DNA from: Halopseudomonas xinjiangensis
GTDB lineage: Bacteria; Pseudomonadota; Gammaproteobacteria; Pseudomonadales; Pseudomonadaceae
Direction: 5' to 3'
NCBI GenBank assembly: GCA_011050525.1
Contig: DRFO01000020.1
Span: 222,933-286,932 of the forward strand
Length of the DNA stretch: 64,000 nt
Shown: positions 21,104 to 32,110 of the stretch, piece by piece
Layout: every line of letters starts with the position of its first letter
How positions within the stretch are numbered: position 1 is the first letter of the stretch
The notes under the pieces: model-generated
What the model was told of the DNA's origin: nothing
What the model saw: only the letters and a program-made list of their open reading frames with translations
The model's database searches: none
Position numbers and translations under genes: made by a program

Positions 21104-23935
21104 ATGACTGACTACAAAGCGACGCTAAACCTGCCGGAAACGGCGTTCCCCATGAAGGCTGGCTTGCCCGTGCGCGAGCCGGAAACCCTCAAGCGCCTGA
21201 ACAGCATTGACCTCTATCAGAAGATTCGTGACATCAGCCGCGGTCGTCCGCAGTTTGTGCTGCATGACGGCCCGCCCTATGCCAACGGCAGCATTCATAT
21301 CGGCCATGCGGTCAACAAGATCATCAAGGACATGATCACTCGGTCCAAGACGCTGTCGGGCTTTGACGCGCCGTATGTGCCTGGCTGGGACTGCCATGGT
21401 TTGCCGATCGAGCACAAGATCGAGACCACCTACGGAAAAAATCTGGAGCCGGCGAAAACTCGCGAGCTCAGCCGCGCCTATGCGGCCGAACAGATCGAAG
21501 GTCAGAAAAGGGATTTCGTGCGCCTGGGAGTGCTGGGTGATTGGAGCAATCCTTATAAAACCATGGATTTCGTCAACGAGGCGGGCCAGTTGCGCGCGCT
21601 CGGAAAGATGTACGCTCAGGGTTATGTGTTCAAGGGATTAAAGCCAGTCAACTGGTGTTTCGACTGCGGTTCGGCACTGGCTGAAGCTGAGGTGGAATAT
21701 GCAGACAAGGAATCACCGACCATCGACGTCGGTTTTCCCTGCGCGGAACCGGAAAAGCTTGCTGCGGCGTTTGGGTTGAGCACACTCGACAAGCCCGCGC
21801 AAATGGTTATCTGGACCACAACGCCCTGGACCATCCCGGCTAACCAGGCGCTGAACGTCCATCCTGAATTCAACTATGCGCTGGTGGACGTTGGTGACCG
21901 GCTGCTGGTATTGGCAGAAGAACTGGTAGAAAGCTGCCTGGCGCGCTACGGGCGGGAAGGGCGGACTGTAGCCGTCACCACTGGCGAGCAACTGGAACAT
22001 ATCAATTTCAGCCATCCTTTTTATGACCGCCTATCACCGGTTTACCTTGCCGATTACGTCGAGCTGGGCGCTGGTACGGGAATTGTGCATTCCGCTCCTG
22101 CCTACGGTGAAGACGACTTTTACACCTGCAAGCGCTACGGCATGCACAACGACGAGATCCTTAGCCCGGTTCAGGGCAATGGAGTGTACGTCGAGTCGTT
22201 GGAATTTTTTGGCGGCCAGTTCATCTGGAAGGCCAACCCCAACGTGGTCGCCAAGCTGGAAGAGGTAGGTTGCCTGCTCAACCATGAGAAGGTCAGCCAC
22301 AGCTATATGCACTGCTGGCGCCACAAGACCCCGGTCATCTACCGCGCCACGGCGCAGTGGTTTGTCGGCATGGACGTGCCGGTTGGTGATGGCGAAACCC
22401 TGCGGCAACGCGCCCTGAAGGCGGTAGAAGAAACCAGTTTCGTGCCGGCCTGGGGCAAGCAACGGCTGCACAATATGATCGCCGGTCGTCCGGACTGGTG
22501 TATCTCTCGGCAGCGTACCTGGGGTGTGCCTATCCCATTCTTCCTGCACAAGGAAAGCGGCGAACTGCACCCGCGCACGGTCGAGCTGGTTGAGCAGGTT
22601 GCTCAATTGGTCGAAAAAGGCGGTATCGAAGTCTGGTCCGCCCTGGACGCCGCCGAGCTGCTTGGTGAAGAAGCGGCCCAGTACGACAAGATCAGCGATA
22701 CGCTGGATGTCTGGTTTGATTCCGGCACTACCCATTGGCACGTGATGCGCGGGTCACACCCCATGGGTCATGAGCAGGGTCCGCTGGCGGACCTGTATCT
22801 GGAAGGCTCTGATCAGCATCGCGGCTGGTTCCATTCGTCACTGCTGACCGGGTGCGCCCTGGACGGTCAGGCGCCCTACAAAGCGCTTCTGACGCACGGG
22901 TTTGTGGTTGATGAAAATGGCCGCAAAATGTCCAAGTCGCTGGGAAATGTCGTCGCGCCGCAGGAGGTCAATGACAGTCTGGGCGCCGATATTCTGCGGC
23001 TCTGGGTGTCTTCCAGCGATTACTCTGGCGAGATGGCGGTATCCAAGGTAATTCTGCAGCGCAGCGCTGATGCCTATCGCCGGATTCGCAATACCTCGCG
23101 CTTCCTGCTGTCCAACCTGAACGGCTTTGATCCCAAAGAGCATCTGCTGGCACCGGAGCAGATGCTGGATCTGGACCGTTGGGCGGTCGATCGAGCTCTG
23201 CTGTTGCAGCAGGAAATCATCGAGGCGTACGACAGCTACAAGTTCTGGAACGTTTACCAGAAAATCCACAATTTCTGCGTGCAGGAAATGGGTGGTTTCT
23301 ACCTGGATATCATCAAGGATCGCCAGTACACCACTGGAGCCAACAGTACCGCCCGGCGCTCGTGTCAGACGGCCATGTACCATATTGTAGAGGCGCTGGT
23401 GCGCTGGATCGCACCGATTCTGTCGTTTACCGCTGAAGAGTTGTGGCAATACCTTCCTGGCGAGCGCACTGAATCGGTAATGCTCGACACCTGGTACGAC
23501 GGGCTGACTGCCTTGCCGGCGGATATCTCTCTGGATCGCGCCTTCTGGGATGAGGTAATGGCTGTGAAAGTTGCGGTCAACCGGGAAATGGAAGCCCAGC
23601 GCAACGCCAAGGTGATTGGTGGCAATCTGCAGGCCGAGGTGACCCTGTTCGCCGATGAATCATTGACCGGCAAGCTGGCGCGTCTGGGAGATGAGCTGCG
23701 TTTCGTACTTATCACCTCCCAGGCCGCTATAGCGCCGCTGGCTCAGGCCGGGCCAGACGCCGTCGCAACGGAACTGCCCGGCTTGAAGCTTAGCCTGGTG
23801 AAATCGTCGCACGGCAAATGTGCTCGGTGCTGGCATTTCCTGGCTGACGTGGGCACCCACCCTGAGCATCCGGAAATCTGCGGTCGCTGTGTAAGTAATA
23901 TCGAAGGGCCGGGCGAGGAGCGCAAGCATGCCTGA
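21104..23935 (+). CDS. ileS: Isoleucyl-tRNA synthetase
   Basis: A 943-residue class I aminoacyl-tRNA synthetase that charges tRNA-Ile. HIGH is at residues 65-68 and KMSKS in [12 protein letters not shown]. The editing (CP1) domain carries [20 protein letters not shown]. The C-terminal zinc-binding segment has CARCWH and CGRC. Length and the presence of the zinc finger fit the bacterial (mupirocin-sensitive type) enzyme rather than the eukaryote-like second copy some pseudomonads have. Its end overlaps the lspA start by eight bases. Confidence 0.97.
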   Translation: MTDYKATLNLPETAFPMKAGLPVREPETLKRLNSIDLYQKIRDISRGRPQFVLHDGPPYANGSIHIGHAVNKIIKDMITRSKTLSGFDAPYVPGWDCHGLPIEHKIETTYGKNLEPAKTRELSRAYAAEQIEGQKRDFVRLGVLGDWSNPYKTMDFVNEAGQLRALGKMYAQGYVFKGLKPVNWCFDCGSALAEAEVEYADKESPTIDVGFPCAEPEKLAAAFGLSTLDKPAQMVIWTTTPWTIPANQALNVHPEFNYALVDVGDRLLVLAEELVESCLARYGREGRTVAVTTGEQLEHINFSHPFYDRLSPVYLADYVELGAGTGIVHSAPAYGEDDFYTCKRYGMHNDEILSPVQGNGVYVESLEFFGGQFIWKANPNVVAKLEEVGCLLNHEKVSHSYMHCWRHKTPVIYRATAQWFVGMDVPVGDGETLRQRALKAVEETSFVPAWGKQRLHNMIAGRPDWCISRQRTWGVPIPFFLHKESGELHPRTVELVEQVAQLVEKGGIEVWSALDAAELLGEEAAQYDKISDTLDVWFDSGTTHWHVMRGSHPMGHEQGPLADLYLEGSDQHRGWFHSSLLTGCALDGQAPYKALLTHGFVVDENGRKMSKSLGNVVAPQEVNDSLGADILRLWVSSSDYSGEMAVSKVILQRSADAYRRIRNTSRFLLSNLNGFDPKEHLLAPEQMLDLDRWAVDRALLLQQEIIEAYDSYKFWNVYQKIHNFCVQEMGGFYLDIIKDRQYTTGANSTARRSCQTAMYHIVEALVRWIAPILSFTAEELWQYLPGERTESVMLDTWYDGLTALPADISLDRAFWDEVMAVKVAVNREMEAQRNAKVIGGNLQAEVTLFADESLTGKLARLGDELRFVLITSQAAIAPLAQAGPDAVATELPGLKLSLVKSSHGKCARCWHFLADVGTHPEHPEICGRCVSNIEGPGEERKHA

Positions 23936-24437
23936 TTGGCGCCGTAGTGGGCTGGCATGGCTCTGGCTGGCAATACTGGTCATCGTTGTGGATCTATTGA
24001 CCAAATGGGTAGCCGAAAGCCAGTTGATCATCTATCAGCAGGTTCCGATTATCGATGGGTTCTTCGCGATCACGCTGGCCTACAATACAGGTGCGGCCTT
24101 CAGCTTTCTGTCGGATGCTGGCGGTTGGCAGCGTTGGTTCTTTATCGCCGTGGCCACGGGTGTCAGCGTGATGCTGCTAGTGTGGCTGGCGCGGCTGCCC
24201 AGGCAGAAGAAGCTGGAATCGGTCGCTTTGGCACTGATACTCGGCGGCGCCTTAGGTAACCTCTACGACCGGATCGTGCACGGTCACGTAGTGGACTTTA
24301 TTCTGGTTCACTGGCATGACAGCTGGTATTTTCCGGCTTTCAACGTGGCTGACAGCGCAATTACCGTGGGCGCAGCCTTGCTTATTCTCGACATGTTTCG
24401 GTCAGAGACCAAAACCGAGGCCTCAAAGGCAAAATGA
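23928..24437 (+). CDS. lspA: Signal peptidase II (lipoprotein signal peptidase)
   Basis: A 169-residue inner membrane aspartyl protease that cuts prolipoproteins before the lipidated Cys. Four hydrophobic segments are visible. The conserved [29 protein letters not shown] (first catalytic Asp) and [11 protein letters not shown] (second catalytic Asp) are intact. It overlaps ileS by eight bases. The two lipoproteins at 2.2-7.0 kb and the small one at 33.8 kb would be among its substrates. Confidence 0.96.
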   Translation: MPDWRRSGLAWLWLAILVIVVDLLTKWVAESQLIIYQQVPIIDGFFAITLAYNTGAAFSFLSDAGGWQRWFFIAVATGVSVMLLVWLARLPRQKKLESVALALILGGALGNLYDRIVHGHVVDFILVHWHDSWYFPAFNVADSAITVGAALLILDMFRSETKTEASKAK

Positions 24438-24445
24438 GGATCACC

Positions 24446-24883
24446 ATGACGGATATCCGTATCAACCACCACACTGAAGTGACGTTGCACTTCACGCTCA
24501 AGCTCCCGAATGGTGACGTGGTTGATTCCACTGCAGGCAAGTCCCCCGCCACTTTCAAAGTGGGAGACGGTAGCCTGCTACCAGGTTTCGAGCAAAGTCT
24601 GTTCGGCCTCAAGGCGGGTGATCAGCGTACCTTCGAGATTGAAGCTGAACGGGGTTTCGGCCCAGGCAATCCTTTAAACATACAATCGGTCCCGCGCGGT
24701 CAGTTCAATGAAATGGAACTGGAACCTGGTTTGTTGGTTATTTTCCAGGATGCAGCGGGCGGAGAGCTGCCAGGTGTGGTCAAGACCATCCACGACACTA
24801 GCGTGGACGTTGACTTCAACCACCCTCTGGCGGGTAAGACCATTACCTTTGAAGTGGACATTATTGCCGTCAAACCTGTCTGA
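24446..24883 (+). CDS. fkpB: FKBP-type peptidyl-prolyl isomerase FkpB (SlpA-like)
   Basis: A 145-residue cytoplasmic prolyl isomerase with an inserted-in-flap chaperone domain. FTLKLPNGDVVDSTAGKSPATF, here shown only in part by position 15-37, and LLPGFEQSLFGLKAGDQRTF are typical of the SlpA branch. An ATG at 24434 overlaps the lspA stop and would give four extra residues; TGAGGA before the ATG at 24446 and family comparison favour 24446. It lies between lspA and ispH, a conserved order. Confidence 0.93.
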   Translation: MTDIRINHHTEVTLHFTLKLPNGDVVDSTAGKSPATFKVGDGSLLPGFEQSLFGLKAGDQRTFEIEAERGFGPGNPLNIQSVPRGQFNEMELEPGLLVIFQDAAGGELPGVVKTIHDTSVDVDFNHPLAGKTITFEVDIIAVKPV

Positions 24884-24920
24884 TATCCTGGAACCTATCC
24901 ACCCATAGTCGAGGTCCTCA

Positions 24921-25868
24921 ATGCAGATCAAACTGGCTAATCCCCGCGGCTTTTGCGCCGGCGTAGACCGCGCCATCGAGATCGTGAACCGAGCCCTCGA
25001 AGTGTTCGGCGCGCCGATCTATGTACGTCACGAGGTAGTGCACAACAAATTTGTCGTTGAAGACCTGCGCAATCGCGGGGCGGTGTTTGTCGAAGAAATC
25101 GACCAGGTGCCGGACGACGTCATCCTCATCTTCAGCGCTCACGGTGTTTCCCAGGCAGTGCGCAAGCAAGCGGAAGAACGAGGCCTCAAGATATTTGACG
25201 CGACGTGCCCGCTGGTTACCAAGGTGCATCTAGAAGTCACCAAATACAGCCGTGAGGGCCTTGAATGCATTCTCATCGGCCACGCTGGGCACCCGGAAGT
25301 TGAAGGGACCATGGGTCAGTACGATACGCGCAAGGGTGGGGCGATCTACCTGGTGGAGAACGAGGCCGACGTAGCCAGCCTGCAGGTGAAAAATCCTGGC
25401 AGACTGGCATTCGTCACCCAGACCACGCTCTCGATGGACGATACGGCGAAGGTTATTGATGCCCTGCGCGAGCGCTTCCCGGCGATTGATGGCCCGCGCA
25501 AGGACGATATCTGCTACGCCACCCAGAACCGTCAGGACGCCGTCAAGCAGCTTGCGGCCGAGTGTGAGCTGGTCCTGGTGGTGGGGAGTCCGAATAGCTC
25601 TAATTCCAATCGCTTGCGCGAACTTTCGGAACGCATGGGCACACCGGCTTATTTGGTTGATGGCGCTGATGAAATTCGCAGCGAGTGGTTGCAGGGTATA
25701 ACCAATGTTGGCGTTACCGCCGGCGCTTCGGCCCCGGATGTTCTGGTCCGGCAGGTGATTGAGCATCTGCATGCGCAGGGTGCTACGGGGGCGGAAGAAC
25801 TGACTGGCCGGCCCGAAAATGTCGTGTTTAGTATGCCCAAGGAGCTGCGGGTAATAGCGATAGAATAG
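24921..25868 (+). CDS. ispH: 4-hydroxy-3-methylbut-2-enyl diphosphate reductase IspH
   Basis: The last enzyme of the MEP isoprenoid pathway, producing IPP and DMAPP with a 4Fe-4S cluster. The 315-residue protein has the three cluster cysteines in [24 protein letters not shown] and [11 protein letters not shown], and the active-site motif SNSNRLRE. Together with ispB in this window it covers IPP supply and ubiquinone tail synthesis. A REP array follows immediately. Confidence 0.97.
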   Translation: MQIKLANPRGFCAGVDRAIEIVNRALEVFGAPIYVRHEVVHNKFVVEDLRNRGAVFVEEIDQVPDDVILIFSAHGVSQAVRKQAEERGLKIFDATCPLVTKVHLEVTKYSREGLECILIGHAGHPEVEGTMGQYDTRKGGAIYLVENEADVASLQVKNPGRLAFVTQTTLSMDDTAKVIDALRERFPAIDGPRKDDICYATQNRQDAVKQLAAECELVLVVGSPNSSNSNRLRELSERMGTPAYLVDGADEIRSEWLQGITNVGVTAGASAPDVLVRQVIEHLHAQGATGAEELTGRPENVVFSMPKELRVIAIE

Positions 25869-25881
25869 CTGCCCGCCATTT

Positions 25882-26311
25882 CGTCATTCCTCACGCAGGC
25901 GGGAACTGATTGGCAGCCGAATAAGCGCCTAGCCACTTCGGTCATTCCCGCGAAGGCGGGAATCCAGGTTGGCATCCGAATAAGCGACTCGCCAGTTCCG
26001 TCATTCCCGCGCAGGCGGGAATCCAGATTGTAGGCAGGCTCCTGTTCATAAAGCCTAACCCATTGGATCCCCGCCTGCGCGGGGATGACGGTGTTGGGGT
26101 GCTTCCGGGACGATGGGTTGGTGTTGGGGTATTACACACTCGCGAACCCAATATGTGCCTTGCCAGTTCGTCGTTGCAGCCTTGGCGAATCCATGTTGCC
26201 AGCCGAATAAGCGCCTCACCACCTCCGTCATTCCCGCGAAGGCGGGAACCAGGTTGGCATCCGAATAAGCGACTCGCCAGTTCCGTCATTCCCGCGAAGG
26301 CGGGAATCCAG
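25882..26311. repeat. Family A REP array downstream of ispH
   Basis: Palindromes lie at 25940-25967, 25999-26026, 26064-26091 (opposite orientation), 26225-26252 and 26284-26311, with a decayed copy near 25882. A longer unit of about 44 bp (TTGGCATCCGAATAAGCGAC and the following arm) is repeated almost exactly at about 25967-26010 and 26252-26295. The last copy runs into the 3' end of the Nudix gene. No gene is seen in 25869-26285. Confidence 0.88.
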
Positions 26312-27263
26312 AATTTCGGTCCGCTAGCCATAGTCCCCGGATTCCCGCTACTCCCTGGGCGCCGATCTCGAAAGCCTGGGGCAGGTGCTCTTTCCCCACG
26401 CCGCCCATCACATACACCGGCAGGTTAATTCGCTGGATCATGGTCTGGACGCGCTCCCAGCCCAGGCACGGCGCCTCTGGATGGCTGAGGGTGGGAAGCA
26501 CCGGCGACAAGGTGACGAAATCCACGCCCAGTTGTTCCGCCATTTCCAGCTCTTCAGCATTGTGGCAGGACGCTGCGACGGGCCACACTTCACGACGTTT
26601 TGGATTGGGCCACCCACCCTGGACGAAACGACGAAGCTGAGTGGCAGTAAGGTGCCAGCCTACGCCAGGCTGGGTTGGTGGTGAGTCGCCCTTCAACAGC
26701 CAAACTACGCCCGCGCTGCTGCCCCCGACGATGGCCGTAGCCAATTTCTGGTAATTAGCTGCTCCTAGCTGGGTCTGCCGTAACTGAATCATGCGAATTC
26801 CGGCACTTTGAACTCGCGCAAGCCCCTTCAGCAAATCCGCTTGGTTAGTCAGATCAGGCGTAACCAGGTAGGAGTCGGGAAGCCGGGCGGCGGTCACGAT
26901 TGGCACGTTGGCCTTGGGAAAGTCGTAGTTATTCAGCTCGGCGGGTTCAACCCAGCGAACCGGTTGCCCTTCCGCGCCGTGCGCCTCGCCCGCGAAGTCG
27001 GTCACCTTCCATACATCGAGCCGAACGGACTTGTCAGGGTAGTCGTAACGAACATCCAGCAATGGCCGCGCCTTCAACACCTGAATACCCAGCTCTTCAT
27101 ACAGCTCCCGTTTCAATCCGTCGAAACGTCGTTCGCCTTCCTCAAGCTTGCCGCCTGGGAATTCCCATAACCCACCTTGATGAGCATCGTTCGGGCGTCT
27201 GGCAATCAGGATCTGGCCGCTGGGATTGCATATCACGGCTGCCATCACATGGATAAAGGACAT
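26286..27263 (-). CDS. Nudix hydrolase with C-terminal ThiE-like domain
   Basis: A 325-residue fusion. Residues 1-130 are a MutT-type Nudix domain with a perfect box (G-x5-E-x7-RELYEELGI), expected to hydrolyse oxidised nucleotides such as 8-oxo-dGTP. Residues about 145-310 resemble thiamine phosphate synthase (MIQLRQTQL, CHNAEELEMAEQLGVDFVTLSPV, GGVGKEHLPQAFEIGAQGVAGI). The last residues, GFPPSRE and the TGA stop, come from a family A REP copy, so the original end has been replaced. The gene follows the pilin-coaE-yacG run on the same strand. Nudix-ThiE fusions are common in pseudomonads; a ThiE activity is not assured. Confidence 0.85.
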   Translation of the reverse strand: MSFIHVMAAVICNPSGQILIARRPNDAHQGGLWEFPGGKLEEGERRFDGLKRELYEELGIQVLKARPLLDVRYDYPDKSVRLDVWKVTDFAGEAHGAEGQPVRWVEPAELNNYDFPKANVPIVTAARLPDSYLVTPDLTNQADLLKGLARVQSAGIRMIQLRQTQLGAANYQKLATAIVGGSSAGVVWLLKGDSPPTQPGVGWHLTATQLRRFVQGGWPNPKRREVWPVAASCHNAEELEMAEQLGVDFVTLSPVLPTLSHPEAPCLGWERVQTMIQRINLPVYVMGGVGKEHLPQAFEIGAQGVAGIRGLWLADRNSGFPPSRE

Positions 27264-27299
27264 TGAAAACTCGGCGCAGATCGAAGGGGTAGCTGATGC

Positions 27300-27491
27300 C
27301 TAATCGCGGTCGGGAAAGTCTTCAGAAAACAGATCCTGTTCAAGCTCGTTGCCCGGGATCGCATGCTCCTCGGAGGCCCAGGCCCCTAGATCAATCAGGC
27401 GACAGCGGTGGGAACAAAACGGGCGATCCGGAGAGCTGTCATCCCAGCTGACGGGTGCTTTGCAGGTAGGGCATTCAACAGTAAGAGTCAT
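27300..27491 (-). CDS. yacG: DNA gyrase inhibitor YacG (zinc protein)
   Basis: A 63-residue zinc-finger protein that binds GyrB and can inhibit gyrase. The four zinc ligands are visible in [10 protein letters not shown] and [14 protein letters not shown]. The C-terminus is acidic. It overlaps coaE by four bases (ATGA), the conserved pilD-coaE-yacG order of pseudomonads. Confidence 0.93.
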   Translation of the reverse strand: MTLTVECPTCKAPVSWDDSSPDRPFCSHRCRLIDLGAWASEEHAIPGNELEQDLFSEDFPDRD

Positions 27492-28093
27492 TCAGAGGCT
27501 CCTGATAACAAGACAAGGTAGCGCTCGTGCAGCCGGTCTACCTGCGCATGCAGTGCGGCAAGATCTTTATCATTGGTAATGACATCATCGGCGTGGCTCA
27601 GCCTTTCTTCACGGTCGGTCTGAGCCTGCATGATCGCGTGAATCTGCTCAACAGGCACATGGTCGCGCTCGGCTGTTCGCGACAGTTGCATGGATTCTGG
27701 CGCATCTACCACGATGATGCGTTGAGTCATCTGATACTGGCCGGACTCTATCAGCAAGGGTGACACCAGCAGAGCATAAGGGGACTTGGCCGATGCCAGG
27801 TCACGCTCTATCTCGGTGCGAATGAGAGGATGCAGCAGGCTCTCCAGCCAAAGCCGTTCCTGTGGCTCTCGGAAAACAAGCTCTCGCAGGGCCGCACGAT
27901 TCAGAGTTCCATTTTCAAGCAGTACTGCGTCACCGAATCGCTCCACGATCTGCACGAGCGCCGGGCGGCCGGGCTCTACAACCACTCGCGATTTAGCATC
28001 AGCATCCACCACATGAATGCCATGCGCCTGCGCAAAGCGATCCGCAGCAGCGGTTTTGCCGCTGCCTATGCCACCTGTCAACCCTACGATCAT
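27488..28093 (-). CDS. coaE: Dephospho-CoA kinase
   Basis: The last step of coenzyme A synthesis: phosphorylation of the ribose 3'-hydroxyl of dephospho-CoA. The 201-residue protein has the P-loop [11 protein letters not shown] at the N-terminus, the DAD motif ([10 protein letters not shown]) and a lid with [13 protein letters not shown]. It lies three bases after pilD and overlaps yacG by four bases, so it is likely made from the pilBCD message. Confidence 0.95.
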   Translation of the reverse strand: MIVGLTGGIGSGKTAAADRFAQAHGIHVVDADAKSRVVVEPGRPALVQIVERFGDAVLLENGTLNRAALRELVFREPQERLWLESLLHPLIRTEIERDLASAKSPYALLVSPLLIESGQYQMTQRIIVVDAPESMQLSRTAERDHVPVEQIHAIMQAQTDREERLSHADDVITNDKDLAALHAQVDRLHERYLVLLSGASE

Positions 28094-28096
28094 GAA

Positions 28097-28972
28097 TTAG
28101 AACCCGGCAAATTTCAGATAAGTGCCGGTTATTGTGTCACCCCAGATCAGTGCAATCCACCCGGCAATTGCAAGGTACGGACCAAAGGGGAGGGGCGTGG
28201 CATTGGAATCACCGCGCGACTTGAGGATGATGATGCCCAAAACAGCGCCAACCAGTGACGACAGCAAAATGGTCAAGGGCAGTATTTGCCAGCCACCCCA
28301 GGCGCCCAACATGGCCAGCAGCTTGAAGTCGCCGTAACCCATGCCTTCCTTGCCGGTGATCAGCTTGAACACCCAGTACACCGTCCACAACGCCAGATAG
28401 CCAGCCACTGCTCCCCAGAGAGCGGTATTCAAGTCGGTAAACAAACCGACGCTGTTGACGATCAGACCCAGCCACAGCAGCGGTAGCACTATGTCGTCGG
28501 GTAAAAGCTGGGTGTCGGCGTCGATCAGGCTAAGAACAATCAGACCCCAGGTAAGCAATAACATAGCCCCCGCAGCCCAGCCAAAACCGAACTGCCAGGC
28601 TACAACCATGGAAAGCGCGGCGGTAAGGAGCTCAACCAGAGGATACCGTGGGCTGATTCGGGCTTTGCAGTTGCCACAGCGGCCCCGCAGGAACAGATAA
28701 CTCAATACAGGAATGTTTTGCCACGCCTTGATTTCGGCGTTGCAATGGGGGCAATGGGAGTGGGGTAGGATGAGGTTGTAGGTGGGCTCTGGCTGGGATT
28801 CTTCTTTCAGCTCAAGGATTTCCTGGGCCTGCTGCCGCCAATCCCGCGCCATCATCTTTGGCAGACGGTGGATAACCACGTTCAGAAAGCTGCCAATGAC
28901 CAAGCCCAGCAAGCCAGCGAGCAAAACAAAGGCCAGCACGTGGCTGGCCAGATAATCGGTGGGTAGCATCAA
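28097..28972 (-). CDS. pilD: Prepilin peptidase/N-methyltransferase PilD
   Basis: A 291-residue inner membrane aspartyl protease that cuts prepilins after Gly and methylates the new N-terminus; it usually also serves type II secretion pseudopilins. The cytoplasmic loop has two CxxC pairs (CPHCNAEIKAW and CGNCKARISPRYP). Catalytic aspartates are expected in SLIDADTQLLPDD and GMGYGDFKLLAMLGA (GxGD). It is directly adjacent to pilC (no spacer) and followed by coaE. Confidence 0.96.
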   Translation of the reverse strand: MMLPTDYLASHVLAFVLLAGLLGLVIGSFLNVVIHRLPKMMARDWRQQAQEILELKEESQPEPTYNLILPHSHCPHCNAEIKAWQNIPVLSYLFLRGRCGNCKARISPRYPLVELLTAALSMVVAWQFGFGWAAGAMLLLTWGLIVLSLIDADTQLLPDDIVLPLLWLGLIVNSVGLFTDLNTALWGAVAGYLALWTVYWVFKLITGKEGMGYGDFKLLAMLGAWGGWQILPLTILLSSLVGAVLGIIILKSRGDSNATPLPFGPYLAIAGWIALIWGDTITGTYLKFAGF

Positions 28973-30238
28973 TCAGCCTACGACGTTGCCTAGCTGGAAA
29001 ATCGGCAGATACATGGCGACGATCAAGCCACCAACCAATACGCCCAGCACCGACATGATAAAAGGCTCAAGCAGAGTCGTCAGGTTGTCTACCTTGTTAT
29101 CGACTTCCGCTTCGTAATAGCTGGCTACTTTGTCCAGCATGCCGTCCAGGTTACCGGATTCCTCGCCGATACCGGCCATTTGTACGGCCAGCGATGGGAA
29201 AACGTTGGTTGTGCGCATGGAGAAGTTCAGCTGAGAACCGGCTGACACGTCCTCCTTGATCTGTATAACGGCGTTCCGGAAGACCACGTTGCCTACCGCA
29301 CCAGAAACAGAGTCAAGGGCTTCTACTAGCGGAACGCCCGCAGCAAAGGTAGTAGAGAGAGTCCGCGCATAACGCGCAACCGCAGCGTCATAGACGATTT
29401 TGCCTATGATAGGGAGTTTAAGAATGGCTCTGTCTTGTGCATCACGGAAGTTCTTTGACCTAAGGTGAACCTGTTTATACACGTAACCGAGCGCTATCAG
29501 CCCAATCACTAGAATAAACCACCATGATTGCATCCATTCGGATATTGAGATTACGAATAACGTGAACGCTGGCAGATCCGCCCCAAATCCATCAAACACG
29601 CTTTTAAACTGAGGCACCACCTTGATAAGCAGGATAGCCGTAACTATCGTCGCCACAACCAATACGGCGATCGGATAAGTCATCGCTTTTTTGATCTTGG
29701 CCTTCAATGCCTCTGTTTTTTCTTTGTAACTGGCAATTCGGTCAAGCAGGGATTCGAGTCGGCCTGATTGTTCGCCAGATTCCACCAGGTTGCAGAAAAG
29801 ATCATCAAAATATTTGGGGTGCTGGCGCAGGGAGTCTGCCAAGGTATTACCAGCGGCGACGTCCGTTTTGATCGACGTTACCAGTTTGGCCACGTTTGGG
29901 TTCTCAGCGCCTTCAGCTATGATTTCGAAAGCCTGAACAATTGGAACGCCGGACTGCATCATCGTCGCAAGTTGCCGAGTGAAAAAGGCAATGTCGAGCG
30001 GCTTGATCTTCTTTCCTTTACTGCTAAAAAGAGTCGAAGCTTTGCTGATTTTGGTGACCAGAATACCCTGTTTACGTAGCTGCGCTTTGACAAGCGCTGG
30101 GTTAGTGCCCTGTAGCTCACCAGATGCTTTAATTCCTTTTCGGTCCTTGCCTTCCCACTTGAAAGAATAAACCTTCTCTTCCTTGGTCTTCTTCTTGGCT
30201 GGGCGTGTTTTCCTGATCTCTGCTGCTTGCTGTGCCAT
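28973..30238 (-). CDS. pilC: Type IV pilus inner membrane platform protein PilC
   Basis: A 421-residue polytopic platform protein that couples the motor ATPases to pilin insertion. It has two T2SSF domains (about 85-205 and 290-410), each with the FTRQLATMMQSGVPIVQA or YARTLSTTFAAGVPLVEA signature, and three or four transmembrane segments. The basic N-terminal region (KKKTKEEKVY) faces the cytoplasm. It lies three bases after pilB and abuts pilD. Confidence 0.96.
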   Translation of the reverse strand: MAQQAAEIRKTRPAKKKTKEEKVYSFKWEGKDRKGIKASGELQGTNPALVKAQLRKQGILVTKISKASTLFSSKGKKIKPLDIAFFTRQLATMMQSGVPIVQAFEIIAEGAENPNVAKLVTSIKTDVAAGNTLADSLRQHPKYFDDLFCNLVESGEQSGRLESLLDRIASYKEKTEALKAKIKKAMTYPIAVLVVATIVTAILLIKVVPQFKSVFDGFGADLPAFTLFVISISEWMQSWWFILVIGLIALGYVYKQVHLRSKNFRDAQDRAILKLPIIGKIVYDAAVARYARTLSTTFAAGVPLVEALDSVSGAVGNVVFRNAVIQIKEDVSAGSQLNFSMRTTNVFPSLAVQMAGIGEESGNLDGMLDKVASYYEAEVDNKVDNLTTLLEPFIMSVLGVLVGGLIVAMYLPIFQLGNVVG

Positions 30239-30241
30239 GAC

Positions 30242-31945
30242 TTAATCCTTGGTCACTCGGTTAACTTCCGCCAGACTAGTCACGCCCTGTTCGGCTTTCA
30301 TCAGGGCGGATTGGCGCAAGCTTCTAAAACCTTCTTGTTGGGCTACGTCTGAAATCTGAATAGAGTTGCCGTCTTCCATGATGATGCGTTGCATGGCTGG
30401 CGTAATTTTCACTACTTCGTATATCCCTACTCGCCCTTTATAACCGTCTTTGCAGTTTTCGCAACCCACAGGGCCGTAAATTGTCAACCCTGCATCAATT
30501 TTCTCAGCGGAGTAACCTTCTTCGATCAATGTGTCCCGCGGAACCTCCATCGGTTTCTTGCAGGATTTGCAAAGCCTTCGAGCCAGGCGCTGGGCGATAA
30601 TCAGATTGACCGAGGTGGCAATGTTGAATGAAGGCACACCCATGTTGCGCAGGCGGGTCAGTGTTTCCGCAGCGCTGTTGGTGTGCAGGGTGGAAAGCAC
30701 CATGTGGCCGGTCTGGGCGGCCTTGATGGCAATCTCGGCGGTCTCCAGGTCGCGGATCTCACCGACCATGATGATATCGGGATCCTGGCGAAGAAAAGCC
30801 CGAAGCGCTTTGGCAAAGTCGAGACCTTGCTTGGGGTTAACGTTGACCTGGTTGATGCCTTCCAGGTTGATTTCAACGGGATCTTCAGCAGTGGAAATAT
30901 TCCGTTCCATGGTGTTGAGAATATTCAGGCCGGTATAAAGCGAAACGGTTTTACCTGAACCGGTTGGCCCCGTAACCAAAATCATGCCCTGGGGCCTGGC
31001 TAGAGCAGAAAGATACATATCCTTCTGATCTTCTTCATAACCCAGGGCATCAATGCCCATCTTCGCGCTTTCGGCATCCAGAATTCGCAGTACTACCTTC
31101 TCGCCCCACAGGGTAGGGAGAGTATTCACACGAAAATCGATGGATTTGCTCTTGGATATTTTCATCTTGATACGGCCGTCTTGCGGCTTACGCCGCTCGG
31201 CCATATCCATCGAAGACATAACCTTCAATCGTGCCGCAATCCGCACGCCCAACTGCACGGGCGGCTTGGCCACCTCATGCAAAATACCGTCAGTACGAAA
31301 GCGAACCCGATAAAGCTTCTCATAGGGCTCGAAGTGCAAATCAGAAGAACCCATGCGAACAGCATCCAGCAGCATCTTGTTGACGAAACGCACAATCGGC
31401 GCGTCATCTGCATCGCCACCCGCCGTGGCTTGCTTGTCGTCATCGCTTACAGCCTGAACGTCCAAATCATCGAGATCCGAATCATCCATATCTCCCAGGC
31501 CGCCGGTAGGGCTGTCGAGATATTTATCAATGGCTGCATGCAGCTTGTCATCTTCGACCATCACCGCATCAGTCATCAGCCCAGTATTGAACTGGATGTC
31601 GCTAAGCGCTTGCTGATTGGTAGGGTCAGAAACAGCCAGGAACAGACGAGACCCTCTTTTGAAAAGAGGCATCACATTGTGCTGGCGGATCAGCTTTTCG
31701 CTGACCAGGTCCTGTGGCTGATGGTCCTTATCCAGGGCCGCCAGATCGTAATAGGGGTAGCCGAACTCTTCCGAGCAAACCATCGCCAGATCTCGGGCGT
31801 TGGCCAGCTTGTTCTGAACCAGATAGGTAATAAGGGGGATTTTGTCTTGGCTGGCCTGTTTGCTGGCCTTGCTAGCCACCTGAACGTCCAGCAACTGATC
31901 CTGAACGATACGGCGTGCGAGTCCAGAGAGTGCGGGAGTATCCAT
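30242..31945 (-). CDS. pilB: Type IV pilus extension ATPase PilB
   Basis: A 567-residue GspE-family hexameric ATPase that drives pilus extension. An N-terminal MshEN/T2SSE domain spans about 1-150, followed by an acidic linker. Walker A GPTGSGKT is near residue 330, an Asp box and Walker B ([15 protein letters not shown]) follow, and a tetracysteine zinc site lies near the end ([18 protein letters not shown]). ATG 31945 is chosen; TTG 31951 would add two residues. It is on the same strand as pilA, unlike PAO1 where pilA is divergent from pilBCD. Confidence 0.95.
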   Translation of the reverse strand: MDTPALSGLARRIVQDQLLDVQVASKASKQASQDKIPLITYLVQNKLANARDLAMVCSEEFGYPYYDLAALDKDHQPQDLVSEKLIRQHNVMPLFKRGSRLFLAVSDPTNQQALSDIQFNTGLMTDAVMVEDDKLHAAIDKYLDSPTGGLGDMDDSDLDDLDVQAVSDDDKQATAGGDADDAPIVRFVNKMLLDAVRMGSSDLHFEPYEKLYRVRFRTDGILHEVAKPPVQLGVRIAARLKVMSSMDMAERRKPQDGRIKMKISKSKSIDFRVNTLPTLWGEKVVLRILDAESAKMGIDALGYEEDQKDMYLSALARPQGMILVTGPTGSGKTVSLYTGLNILNTMERNISTAEDPVEINLEGINQVNVNPKQGLDFAKALRAFLRQDPDIIMVGEIRDLETAEIAIKAAQTGHMVLSTLHTNSAAETLTRLRNMGVPSFNIATSVNLIIAQRLARRLCKSCKKPMEVPRDTLIEEGYSAEKIDAGLTIYGPVGCENCKDGYKGRVGIYEVVKITPAMQRIIMEDGNSIQISDVAQQEGFRSLRQSALMKAEQGVTSLAEVNRVTKD

Positions 31946-32071
31946 AGGCAAGATTAAGTCTCGGTATTGTTATGGGTTATTGCGCGACTATAGTACAGCA
32001 GTCAATATTCGGTCATCTATGTTGAAGCAAAACTTGCCTGATTGCAGGGCCGTAATCCACACTTACTAAAG

Positions 32072-32093
32072 AAAAAGCGCCTCTCGGCGCTTT
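32072..32093 (-). terminator. Rho-independent terminator after pilA
   Basis: AAAGCGCC and GGCGCTTT form an 8-bp stem with a 4-base loop, and on the minus strand it is followed by TTTTTC. It should limit read-through from the highly expressed pilA into pilB. Confidence 0.85.
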
Positions 32094-32110
32094 GTCTATA
32101 CCCGTACTAG

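Noticed and set aside
25869..26311. CRISPR-like look of regularly repeated palindromes
   Set aside because: Units are palindromic REP copies in both orientations with unequal, partly repeated spacers and no cas genes nearby.
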